From Gemmatimonadota bacterium (GTDB taxonomy: Bacteria > Gemmatimonadota > Gemmatimonadetes > Longimicrobiales > Gaopeijiaceae), in assembly GCA_013002885.1 (NCBI GenBank), contig JABDLS010000092.1, forward strand, positions 1 through 45,035: a DNA stretch of 45,035 nucleotides, written 5' to 3'. This document shows positions 26,789-34,615 of the stretch, piece after piece. Below the pieces are notes generated by a model. The model was not told the DNA's origin. It did not search any database and saw only the letters and a program-made list of their open reading frames with translations. Position 1 is the stretch's first letter; every line of letters begins with the position of its first letter. The position numbers were made by a program, and so were the translations under genes.

Positions 26789-26855
26789 CTTCAGGAAAGA
26801 GATCCGCGTGGACGTAGGTCGCGTTGGGCCCTCGAGGTGGAGGGGGAGTAGGAGT

Positions 26856-27587
26856 CTACAACACGCTGCGGGCGACCAGGAGGACGCTCGTCGCGAGAAG
26901 AAGAACCTCCAGTCCCTTACGAAACTGAGCCGCGTTCACGCGGGCGAAGAGGAGTCGATCGGTAAGCAGGAAAACCGTGGCGGCGACGAGGGTCAGGAGC
27001 GCGTTCTGGGCCAGGGTGGGCTGCCACGAAGCGGGTCCCACCGCGAGCGTCGCGAGCTGGACGAGGGCAAAGAGGAGGTAGCAAGCAGCCACAGTCCCCC
27101 GAGCCGCCCGGCCGTGGAGGCCCTTGCCATATACCCAAGCCGTGAGAAGGCCGCCTCCGAGATTGGACGCACCGTGGACGGCGCCCATGAACGCGATGTA
27201 CGTGCGCTCGTAGCGCAGCAACGCCTCGAGGCTCCGTCCGATCCAGCCAACTCGATCCTTGAGAGCTACCCAGGCGACGATTGCAGCGACGACGAGATCG
27301 AGGGGCGGGCGGTATGTCGAAGCCATCCACAACGTGATGGCGATGGCGGGCAGAGCCAGCAGACCGAGCTTGCTGATCATGCCCTTCTCCACATGCTCGG
27401 CGTCTCCAACCAGTTGCAGGACGCTGATGGATACGGAGACCGGAAGGAGGAATTGAAGAGCGGGAATGAAATCCAGTCCTATGAGCAGAAGCCAAGGCGT
27501 GCCGAACAGCAGAACACCGACTCCGAACAAGGACTGGATGACGGAGGTCGCGGACACGACAAGCACAGCAATTGTGAAGGAGAACAT
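26856..27587 (-). CDS. TauE/SafE-type sulfite/sulfate permease-like protein
   Basis: 243 residues with seven or eight hydrophobic segments across the full length. The N-terminal motif S-V-I-Q-S-L-F-G-V-G and the mid-protein G-A-V-H-G-A-S-N-L-G-G-G match the two inverted halves of TauE/SafE (DUF81) permeases, which move sulfite, sulfoacetate, sulfate or related anions. It is the only minus-strand gene between 13479 and 37156 and lies divergently from the sulfotransferase at 27743, with a 155-base gap that should hold both promoters. Next to sulfotransferases and an ATP sulfurylase, a role in sulfur anion uptake or sulfite/PAPS by-product export is likely. The exact substrate is not visible. 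Confidence 0.8.
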   Translation of the reverse strand: MFSFTIAVLVVSATSVIQSLFGVGVLLFGTPWLLLIGLDFIPALQFLLPVSVSISVLQLVGDAEHVEKGMISKLGLLALPAIAITLWMASTYRPPLDLVVAAIVAWVALKDRVGWIGRSLEALLRYERTYIAFMGAVHGASNLGGGLLTAWVYGKGLHGRAARGTVAACYLLFALVQLATLAVGPASWQPTLAQNALLTLVAATVFLLTDRLLFARVNAAQFRKGLEVLLLATSVLLVARSVL

Positions 27588-27742
27588 GGGATCACGCGGC
27601 GCTGGTGCAACTCAGTCGCACGAGAAGCTCCAGACGGATGGGGGGAGGAGGCCGGAAACGGTCGGCAAGTGACGGAGGGAACGTACCAATATGGCCCTTC
27701 CCCACGCATCAGGTCGACCGGTGTGAGACCTGCATAGATCTC

Positions 27743-28618
27743 ATGAAGATGCTCAGCACCAAACGGGGAATTCTACGGAGGCTCGGCACCGCGTACTTCA
27801 AGGTCGCCATGCGCCTCAGCGGGACATCGCCAGGCGACCCCATCGTCATCGACCCCCACAGGGCCATCTACCTCGCCATTCCGCGGGTCGCTACCAAGAG
27901 CGTCCGGGCGGTCATCGCCGACCTCCTGGGCATCAAGACCAACGTCTCCATGTACGCGGTCACCTTCCCCCACGTCGACAAGAACAGGATCCGGGACGAG
28001 TATCCGGACTACTTCACGTTCGCCTTCGTCCGGGATCCCTGGGATAGGGTCGCCAGTGTCTACTTCGGGAAGGTCAAGCCGGGTAAGTACGTGCTGTACC
28101 TGCCCCGCTTGACCATGCTGCCCGTACGCATGACATGGGTCTATTGGCTCCTTTCGAAGTTGGGACTGGACCGCGTCGCGATCCCGTTCATGAGAGGTCC
28201 GCTCATCACGCCCGACATCTCGTTCGACGACTTCGTCGCGTTGGTGGCCGGCACCGAGGATAGCGATCTCGACCCCCATTTGAGAGGCCAACTCAGCTTC
28301 CTGACCGATGAACGGGGACGGCTGATCCCGGATTTCGTCGGCCGCTCGGAGGACATGCGCGCGAGCTTAGAGGAGGTGGGCCGGACTCTGGGGGTCGAGA
28401 TACAGCAGGTACCCCGTTTGGGCGCGACCAAAGGGCAAAAGGGGAGGAACTACTCGAGGTTCTATTCGGAGCGGACCTGGGAGCTCGTACGTAGGAGATT
28501 CCAGGAGGACATAGAGGCGTTCGGGTACGATCCCTGTTGCCGGGCGACTCGAGACGGGATCGCACCCCCGCAGGCGTCGCTGCAGGGACAATCCGACACG
28601 GAATCAAGGTTGGGGTAA
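27743..28618 (+). CDS. Sulfotransferase family 2-like (carbohydrate sulfotransferase)
   Basis: 291 residues from the ATG at 27743 (a second ATG at 27749). There is no strong ribosome site, and no signal peptide is seen. The PAPS-binding 5' phosphosulfate loop is I-P-R-V-A-T-K-S-V-R (46-55), like the I-P-K-x-A-x-T-S of family 2 carbohydrate sulfotransferases. The 3' phosphate motif is F-V-R-D-P-W-D-R-V-A-S-V-Y (95-107, R97 and S105). A late ERTWELVRRRFQEDIEAFGY segment matches the usual C-terminal end, where the enzyme closes over its substrate. It should transfer sulfate from PAPS to a hydroxyl of the repeat unit in the cytoplasm. Confidence 0.88.
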   Translation: MKMLSTKRGILRRLGTAYFKVAMRLSGTSPGDPIVIDPHRAIYLAIPRVATKSVRAVIADLLGIKTNVSMYAVTFPHVDKNRIRDEYPDYFTFAFVRDPWDRVASVYFGKVKPGKYVLYLPRLTMLPVRMTWVYWLLSKLGLDRVAIPFMRGPLITPDISFDDFVALVAGTEDSDLDPHLRGQLSFLTDERGRLIPDFVGRSEDMRASLEEVGRTLGVEIQQVPRLGATKGQKGRNYSRFYSERTWELVRRRFQEDIEAFGYDPCCRATRDGIAPPQASLQGQSDTESRLG

Positions 28619-28623
28619 AGAGA

Positions 28624-29763
28624 ATGGATATCAGACAATCGTGGCGCGTCAGAGGTCAGTGGCTCGTCGTCGGAGCATGTGTGATCGGCCTCGCCGGTGC
28701 TGCCCTCGCCTTTGCAACACCGGGAGGAGTAGCCGACCAGAAGGCCGCCGCACTGGATGGGTCCTGCCTCGAGGGCACTACTTCGTCGATCGTCAAGGCG
28801 ACCGGTCGAGAGCGTGACTTCGTAGTCGACGCTCCGGGGCAAGTGATCGACGCCAGCGGGGTCACGTGGATCGGATCGGGGCAGGAATCGACGCTGGTCG
28901 GATTCGAAGGCGAGCACCCCACGTGTTTCAGCGGGGGGGCCGAGGGGGCGATCCTGGACGGGGGGTTCGAGCTTGACGCGATGTACGAGTGTACACCCGA
29001 CCACTGCCCGGACAGGCAGTGCCCCCGCCCATGCTACGCATACCATTCGGCGGCTGGCCTGGGCCCGGACGCTGGGGGGCTCCAGATCGTGGAGGACGTT
29101 CAGATCCGGCGCACCGGTGATGGTATCAGTCTCCAGACCGCAGCATCCAGAGATGTGATCGCGCGGCGTGTCTACATGTACGAGATCCACGACGACGCCT
29201 TCGAGTCCGATTTCGGGCTCGCCGGGTTCACGGCCGAGGACAACCTCGTGGACGGCGCGTATACAGCGTTCGCCATGCGAATGAGGGACAGCGCCACCGA
29301 GGATCAACGTGATGAGCTGTGGACGATCCGTGACAACCTCATTCGCCTTCGCGAGTTCCCGAACGGCTACAGGCAGCGCCCAGGTCACGGGAATGTCTTC
29401 AAGCTCGACAATTCGCCCAACGAACCGCGGTTCCGGATGACGGGCAACACGGTGGTCATCGGACCCGACACCGGAGGGCAAACCCTGTTCCCGCCTGTGA
29501 GCCGTGTAGAGGAGTGCCGCGAGAACCTGTACCTCTTCGTCGGGACCGAGGGGCAGTGGCAGGACGCCCTCGTCAGCGACAATCTCGCCGACGGTGGGAA
29601 CAACGGGGAGCGTATGGCGGCGTTGAACCAGAGTTTCCCGGGGTGTTTCGAAGTCCGGATCCGGTCCTCCGGGATGAGCGAAGACGACTTCCTTGCAACG
29701 GAGGGCTGGTCGGACGCAGTGGACCGTTGGAAGGCCGAGCATGTCGCCGGCTTGATTGGCTAG
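28624..29763 (+). CDS. Secreted parallel beta-helix protein
   Basis: 379 residues from the ATG at 28624, five bases after the sulfotransferase stop. An N-terminal hydrophobic segment (about 15-32, ending in A-L-A-F-A) is a signal peptide or anchor. The middle (about 60-260) has irregular strand-turn repeats rich in V, I, G, N and D (VQIRRTGDGISLQ, YEIHDDAFESDFG, TAEDNLVDGAYTAF) typical of right-handed parallel beta-helices. Six cysteines lie in the first 145 residues, three in a CPDRQCPRPC cluster, which suggests disulfides outside the cytoplasm. Beta-helix proteins in polysaccharide loci are often lyases, hydrolases or C5-epimerases. No catalytic triad can be assigned, so the activity is open. 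Confidence 0.72.
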   Translation: MDIRQSWRVRGQWLVVGACVIGLAGAALAFATPGGVADQKAAALDGSCLEGTTSSIVKATGRERDFVVDAPGQVIDASGVTWIGSGQESTLVGFEGEHPTCFSGGAEGAILDGGFELDAMYECTPDHCPDRQCPRPCYAYHSAAGLGPDAGGLQIVEDVQIRRTGDGISLQTAASRDVIARRVYMYEIHDDAFESDFGLAGFTAEDNLVDGAYTAFAMRMRDSATEDQRDELWTIRDNLIRLREFPNGYRQRPGHGNVFKLDNSPNEPRFRMTGNTVVIGPDTGGQTLFPPVSRVEECRENLYLFVGTEGQWQDALVSDNLADGGNNGERMAALNQSFPGCFEVRIRSSGMSEDDFLATEGWSDAVDRWKAEHVAGLIG

Positions 29764-29815
29764 TCGTCGTTGTGAGCCCGACACTCCCCCCCACGTGACC
29801 CATCGGAGGCATGCG

Positions 29816-30805
29816 ATGGCCGGTTCCGGCCTAAAGGTGATCTACGTCATGGGCGCCGGACACATCGGCTCCACTGTGCTCGATGTCGCCATGAGCTCCC
29901 ACCCCAGGCTGGAGAGCCTCGGCGAGGTCTCCAAGTTCCACGGGTTCGGTTGGCACCTCCACGAGAATCGTCACTGCGCCTGCGGGACGACCGTGCACGA
30001 CTGCCCCTTCTGGACCGCAGTCAGGCACCGCTGGTCCGAGTTGACCGGTAGTGACGACGCGGCCCGGTACATGACGCTTCAGCCCCGACACGAACGAACG
30101 GCTGCCGGTTGGAGGCGGCTCGTACGGAATCGCTTCAGTCGGACGCCGGACTTCCTCGAGTACCAGAGGGGTACCGAAGCCATCTACCGGGCAGTGCAGG
30201 AGATCGGAGGTAGCGAGTACCTCGTCGATTCCTCCCTCACCCCGAAGCGAGCGTACGCACAGGCGATGAACCCCAACATCGATCTGTACCTCATCCACCT
30301 CGTCCGGGATGGAAGGGGAGTCATGTGGTCCCTGATGAAGCCCAACAAGAAGATCCCGGGCCGGCCCTACGTGCCGGCACCCCCCAAGCGCACGACGAAG
30401 TACTGGATCTCGGCGAATCTGCAGAGCGCCTGGGTCATGCGGAGCGTGGACGAGAAGAAGCGGCTTCGGATTCGTTACGAGGACTTCGCATTGGACCCGT
30501 CGCGCACGTTGGAACGCATCGGGACGTTGATCGGAGAGGACATGTCGGGCCTGGTCGAGAACGGACGGTTGACGACCCCCAGCAGTACTCGCCACACCGT
30601 GGGTGGCAACCGGGTGCGGTTCATCAAGGACGAAGACCTGCAGATCCGCGCCGACTTCTCGTGGCTGGACAACCTGGCAGACGAGCACCGGAGGTTGTTC
30701 TGGCGAAGGGCTGGATGGTTGGCTCGCCGCTTCGGATACCTGCGCGATCAAAGACAATACGGGAGCAGTCCCTCGGAGGACCGCGCTCTTCTGGGGTCCA
30801 GATGA
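29816..30805 (+). CDS. PAPS-dependent sulfotransferase (Sulfotransfer_1/3 type)
   Basis: 329 residues from an ATG with GGAGG six bases upstream. The 5' phosphosulfate loop is V-M-G-A-G-H-I-G-S-T-V-L-D (11-23), the G-x-G-x-x-G-S/T-T-x-L form of bacterial sulfotransferases. The 3' phosphate motif is L-V-R-D-G-R-G-V-M-W-S near residue 165. A C-x-C-G...D-C-P-F-W cysteine pattern near 58-70 recurs in this bacterial family and may bind metal. It belongs to a different sulfotransferase branch from the protein at 27743, so the repeat unit may be sulfated at two positions or on two sugars. Confidence 0.87.
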   Translation: MAGSGLKVIYVMGAGHIGSTVLDVAMSSHPRLESLGEVSKFHGFGWHLHENRHCACGTTVHDCPFWTAVRHRWSELTGSDDAARYMTLQPRHERTAAGWRRLVRNRFSRTPDFLEYQRGTEAIYRAVQEIGGSEYLVDSSLTPKRAYAQAMNPNIDLYLIHLVRDGRGVMWSLMKPNKKIPGRPYVPAPPKRTTKYWISANLQSAWVMRSVDEKKRLRIRYEDFALDPSRTLERIGTLIGEDMSGLVENGRLTTPSSTRHTVGGNRVRFIKDEDLQIRADFSWLDNLADEHRRLFWRRAGWLARRFGYLRDQRQYGSSPSEDRALLGSR

Positions 30806-30835
30806 GACAAGTCGGTTCTCCGGTGGAATGACGGA

Positions 30836-32389
30836 GTGGTCGTGAAGGAGCAGGACCGGCCCCGAGGTACTCTGGCTCGCGTCATGCTCGCCAATATGGT
30901 TTGGCGATCGATCGGGCTGTACTCGAATGCCTTCCTGAGCATCTTCGTCTTCGCGACGCTGTCGCGCCTTCTGTCTCCGGAAGATTTCGGGGTCATGGGC
31001 ATCGCGACGATCTTCGTGGCGCTGGCGGAGATCTTCTCCGACCTCGGCGTCGGTCCGGCGATCATCCAGAGACCGGAGTTGAAGGAAGCGCACCTACGGG
31101 TCGGGTTCACCACGACCGTCCTCCTCGGCATGGCCATGGTCGTCATCCTCTGGCTGTGCTCGCCACTTCTGGCGTCGTTCTTCCGCGACCCGACCATCGC
31201 CGGTGTGCTCTACGGTGTGAGCTTCAGCTTCCTGTTCAGCAGCTTCGGCGCAGTATCGGAGGCCCTGCTCAGGCGGGAGTTGCGGTTCAAGCGACTCATG
31301 TGGGTAGATCTGTCTTCCTATACCCTGGGGTATGCGGTCGTCGGCCTCGGCATGGCATGGAACGGCTTCGGGGTCTGGTCCCTGGTCGGGGCGACGCTGA
31401 GTCAGAGCCTTCTGAAGAGCGTCTTCCTGCTCTTCGCGAGGCCACACCCGATGTTGCCGTCCCTGGCCCGCCAGGAGCTCCGGGAACTCGTCTACTTCGG
31501 GGGAGGCATGACGCTGTCCCGCCTCTTCGCTTTTGGTGCCAGCCGCGGGGACTACCTGGTGGTAGGACGGGTTCTAGGTGTAGGTCCTCTGGGAGTGTAC
31601 ACGAGGGCCTATCGCCTCATGAACTTGCCCGCGAACTACGTCGGAAGGGTGCTGGACACGGTCCTCTTCCCCGTCATGGGGAAGATCCAGAGCAACATAC
31701 CGCGCTTGACGAAGTTCTATCTCACCGGGGTCGCGACGATCAGCCTCACATGCGCGCCCCTGGGTATGTTGATGGCCGTGGCGGCGCCAGAAGTCGTCAG
31801 CGTAGTTCTGGGCTCGCAGTGGACAGAGGCTGTGCTGCCATTCCAGATCCTCGCGTTCGCAGTCCTCCCGAGGGTCTCCTACAAGATCGACAACTCCCTG
31901 GCCAAAGCCATGGGGGCCGTGTACCAGCGCAGTGCCCGGGACGCTGTCTATGCCGTCGCGGTGATTCTGGGAGCGGGAATCGGGCTGAGGTGGGGCCTGC
32001 CCGGGGTGGCTACCGGCGTCCTTTGTGCCGTGATCCTGAACAACGTCATGGCCTTCCGGATGAGCGTGAGGTTGCTGGGGTGCTCGACGACCCAGTACGT
32101 AAGGGCCCAAGCCCCGGGCCTGCTCATGGCCATGGTCGTCGGTCTGGTTGCCCTACCGACTCGGTATCTCTGCCTGACCTACGCCAGTCCGGATTGGATG
32201 ACCCTGGTTCTCACGAGCCTCGCCGGAAGCCTGGCCGTACTCTCGTTGTTCATTTGGCAACCCACCCGGATCGCCGGGGTCCATGGGACCGACGCGGTGG
32301 TGATGGTCTTCGAGTCCATCCCCCGGAACTTCTTCCCCAAAATCGTAGACCGATGGTTCAACAACAGGGTCGTAAGCAGCGCGACTTGA
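30836..32389 (+). CDS. Wzx-type polysaccharide flippase
   Basis: 517 residues from the GTG at 30836; the GTG at 30842, with GGAG five bases upstream, is an equally good start. Twelve to fourteen hydrophobic segments cover residues 15-500. The opening (ARVMLANMVWRSIG, then LSRLLSPEDFGVMGIATIFV) is typical of the MOP-superfamily polysaccharide flippases. It would flip the undecaprenyl-linked repeat unit to the periplasmic face for polymerisation. Upstream lies a sulfotransferase and downstream the kinase pair, all on one strand with short gaps. Together with the Wzy-like protein it defines Wzx/Wzy-dependent export rather than an ABC transporter route. Confidence 0.92.
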   Translation: MVVKEQDRPRGTLARVMLANMVWRSIGLYSNAFLSIFVFATLSRLLSPEDFGVMGIATIFVALAEIFSDLGVGPAIIQRPELKEAHLRVGFTTTVLLGMAMVVILWLCSPLLASFFRDPTIAGVLYGVSFSFLFSSFGAVSEALLRRELRFKRLMWVDLSSYTLGYAVVGLGMAWNGFGVWSLVGATLSQSLLKSVFLLFARPHPMLPSLARQELRELVYFGGGMTLSRLFAFGASRGDYLVVGRVLGVGPLGVYTRAYRLMNLPANYVGRVLDTVLFPVMGKIQSNIPRLTKFYLTGVATISLTCAPLGMLMAVAAPEVVSVVLGSQWTEAVLPFQILAFAVLPRVSYKIDNSLAKAMGAVYQRSARDAVYAVAVILGAGIGLRWGLPGVATGVLCAVILNNVMAFRMSVRLLGCSTTQYVRAQAPGLLMAMVVGLVALPTRYLCLTYASPDWMTLVLTSLAGSLAVLSLFIWQPTRIAGVHGTDAVVMVFESIPRNFFPKIVDRWFNNRVVSSAT

Positions 32390-32403
32390 GGGAGCCACTC
32401 CCG

Positions 32404-33873
32404 GTGATCCGGCAACTCTTCACGGACCTCGAGGAAGAGCGAATCGCTTACGCCGTCTGGAAAGGGAGCGGGGGCTTGGCCGACGCGCTGGCCGGCAAGA
32501 AAGACATCGATCTGCTCGTAGGGCAACGGGACGGCGTGCCGGCCCTCCTGGGGCACCTCGGATTTCGTCGATTCGCCTCGCAGCCCTGGGTGGCTGATCC
32601 CCACGTGGAGGATTGGATCGGTATCGACTCCGACTCGGGAGCGCTCGTGCACCTGCACCTGTACTACGAGCTCGTCGCCGGACGGCGATTCGTGGAGGAG
32701 TACCACCTGCCCTGGAAGGAGACGCTTCTGAGCGGTGCCCAGCGACATCGCGAGTTCGACATCGATGTGTGCGATCCCGATCTCGAGATCCTACTCCTCG
32801 GGATCAGGATCGCGTTCGCAACGGCCCCGACACCGGTGGCGCTACTGGGACGCTCCCGAGCCACCGCGAGCCTTGGGGCAAAGCTGTCCGAACTCCGAGG
32901 GCGCGTCGATGAGGCGTCCGTGCGGAACTACGCGGAACAACTCCTGGGCCAGGGTGTGGGTCAGGAGTACGCCATGATCGTCGTTCGTGGAGACACCAGA
33001 GAGCCTGAGGTCCTGTCCCGACTCCGTGCCATCACCCTCCGATCCCTCTCGCCCCATCGAAGATTCGGGAGGATCAAGGCTACGCACATGCAGCTGTCGC
33101 GCGGCTGTAGAGCCCTCGTCGCCCGTGCCAAACGCAGAATCGGTGTGTTCAGCCAGACGAAGAAGCGGATGGAGGGTGCGGGCGCCATCATAGCCATCAT
33201 CGGCTCCGATGGTGCGGGCAAGTCGACCGTCACTCGGGAGCTGGTGCGTTGGCTGAGGTGGAAGGTCGACGCGCACATGGTCTATCTGGGTAGTGGAGAT
33301 GGGAGGGTAGGGCTGCCGGTGAGGGTCCTGAAGTCACTCGCGTCGCGAACGAAGCCTTCCAAACGAGGTGTTGCCTCGCACGGGACGAAAAGAGCCTCGG
33401 AAGACCGGCTACGTAGGCGTCCCCTCGTCAAGGAGCTGGGATCGTGCCTCCTGGCTCTTGCCATCGGCAACGAACGGTTGCGGAAGGTCAGGAAGGCGCA
33501 TCGAGCTCGCAGGAAAGGCTCCGTTCTGATCACTGATCGCTTTCCCCAGCGACAGTACCCCGGGATATACGACGGTCCGAAGCTGGACTCAGCAGACGGT
33601 GGCTCCGCACTGCGTCGCTACTTCGCGAAGCTCGAGGAGCAGATCTACCGGGAGATCGAAGCCCAGCCCCCCGACCTGGTCGTGCGGCTCCGTGTCCCGG
33701 CGAGCGTTGCACTCCACAGGAAGCCGGATCACAGTGAGGCCGAAATCAGGCGGAAAGCCGAGCTGACAGGGCAGATCGAGTTTCCCGGGGCCACGGTCCT
33801 GGACGTCGACGCGTCGGCTCCCCTCGAAGACGTGCTGCGCTCCGTGAAGACGGTCGTCTGGAATTCGATCTGA
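32404..33873 (+). CDS. Nucleotidyltransferase-like - thymidylate-kinase-like fusion
   Basis: 489 residues from a GTG with GAGGGAG nine bases upstream. The frame stays open far upstream, but that part overlaps the flippase and is not coding. Residues 1-120 resemble a nucleotidyltransferase: Y-A-V-W-K-G-S-G, then K-D-I-D-L-L-V with the acidic pair, then LLGHLGFRRF. Residues about 262-489 resemble thymidylate kinase: IAIIGSDGAGKST near 265-275 and ITDRFPQ near 380. The two parts correspond to domains 2 and 3 of the protein at 23713. Enzymes of this shape occur in capsule and exopolysaccharide loci but their substrate is unknown to me. The next gene, 4 bases downstream, supplies the domain 1 equivalent. 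Confidence 0.75.
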   Translation: MIRQLFTDLEEERIAYAVWKGSGGLADALAGKKDIDLLVGQRDGVPALLGHLGFRRFASQPWVADPHVEDWIGIDSDSGALVHLHLYYELVAGRRFVEEYHLPWKETLLSGAQRHREFDIDVCDPDLEILLLGIRIAFATAPTPVALLGRSRATASLGAKLSELRGRVDEASVRNYAEQLLGQGVGQEYAMIVVRGDTREPEVLSRLRAITLRSLSPHRRFGRIKATHMQLSRGCRALVARAKRRIGVFSQTKKRMEGAGAIIAIIGSDGAGKSTVTRELVRWLRWKVDAHMVYLGSGDGRVGLPVRVLKSLASRTKPSKRGVASHGTKRASEDRLRRRPLVKELGSCLLALAIGNERLRKVRKAHRARRKGSVLITDRFPQRQYPGIYDGPKLDSADGGSALRRYFAKLEEQIYREIEAQPPDLVVRLRVPASVALHRKPDHSEAEIRRKAELTGQIEFPGATVLDVDASAPLEDVLRSVKTVVWNSI

Positions 33874-33877
33874 GCTC

Positions 33878-34615
33878 ATGTCACTCCCTCTCGTCGTCGA
33901 ATTCATCGGCCCTCCGGGCGCGGGCAAGACCGCGGTGGCGCATGAAGTCATCGAGCACCTCGAAGGAGAGGGGTATCGATGCTTCGGACACAGCAAGGCG
34001 AGGGCGCCTGAGTCCATCGACAAGAAGTCAGGCGGGATAGGGAGCAAGTTGACGACTCTCGTCCGATTCGCGGTCTTGTGCCTGAGCCACCGTCGGCTGA
34101 CCGTTGCCGCGCTGCGCTATACACAGGCGGTCAGACCTCGCGACGTCTCGGGTCTCCGCCGACTCTTCATCCTGCTGTCCAGATTCGGATTCGTCAGAGA
34201 CGTCATGGCGGAAGGGTACGATTTCGTGATTCTCGATCAGGGGCCCCTTCAGAACATCTGGTCAATCGGGACCACCGGTGACGTTCGACCCGCCGATCGA
34301 GAACTCCTTCGGGTGGTTCGGAGTGTGGTAGAGGACCTGGCTCCGATCGTGGTACTGGTCGAAGTCGATGCTGATCTGGCCAGTGAGAGGATCGCAACGA
34401 GGCCCACCATGCGCAGTCGTTTCGACCGTATGTCGCGTTCCGAGGCAAGCGAGTCATTGGCGCAGCATGAGGAGCTCTTCAGGCGTCTATTCGAGCTCGC
34501 GGGACGAGTGGGCAGTCCGGAGGGCGTGAGGATCGACGGCAGCCGACCCATCGCGCGCAATGCCGATCGGCTGCTCCCCCTCATCAGCCGCGCGCGGCAG
34601 ACCCATGCCCGCTGA
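33878..34615 (+). CDS. P-loop nucleoside/nucleotide kinase-like protein
   Basis: 245 residues. Walker A F-I-G-P-P-G-A-G-K-T at residues 9-18. F-V-I-L-D-Q-G-P-L-Q near residue 115 is the Walker B/substrate-carboxylate segment. A later arginine-rich part (ERIATRPTMRSRFDRM) could be a lid. It resembles small kinases of capsule loci and domain 1 of the fused protein at 23713. APS kinase hallmarks (an L-D-G-D-N motif after the P-loop and F-I-S-P downstream) are not seen, so an APS kinase function would be non-orthologous. The start lies 4 bases after the NTase-kinase gene and its end overlaps the next glycosyltransferase by 11 bases. Confidence 0.75.
   Translation: MSLPLVVEFIGPPGAGKTAVAHEVIEHLEGEGYRCFGHSKARAPESIDKKSGGIGSKLTTLVRFAVLCLSHRRLTVAALRYTQAVRPRDVSGLRRLFILLSRFGFVRDVMAEGYDFVILDQGPLQNIWSIGTTGDVRPADRELLRVVRSVVEDLAPIVVLVEVDADLASERIATRPTMRSRFDRMSRSEASESLAQHEELFRRLFELAGRVGSPEGVRIDGSRPIARNADRLLPLISRARQTHAR

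Noticed and set aside
30901..32403. Plus-strand frame open far upstream of the NTase-kinase gene
   Set aside because: It overlaps the complete flippase gene in another frame and has a random, arginine-rich composition. The recognisable domain begins at the GTG at 32404 with a good ribosome site.
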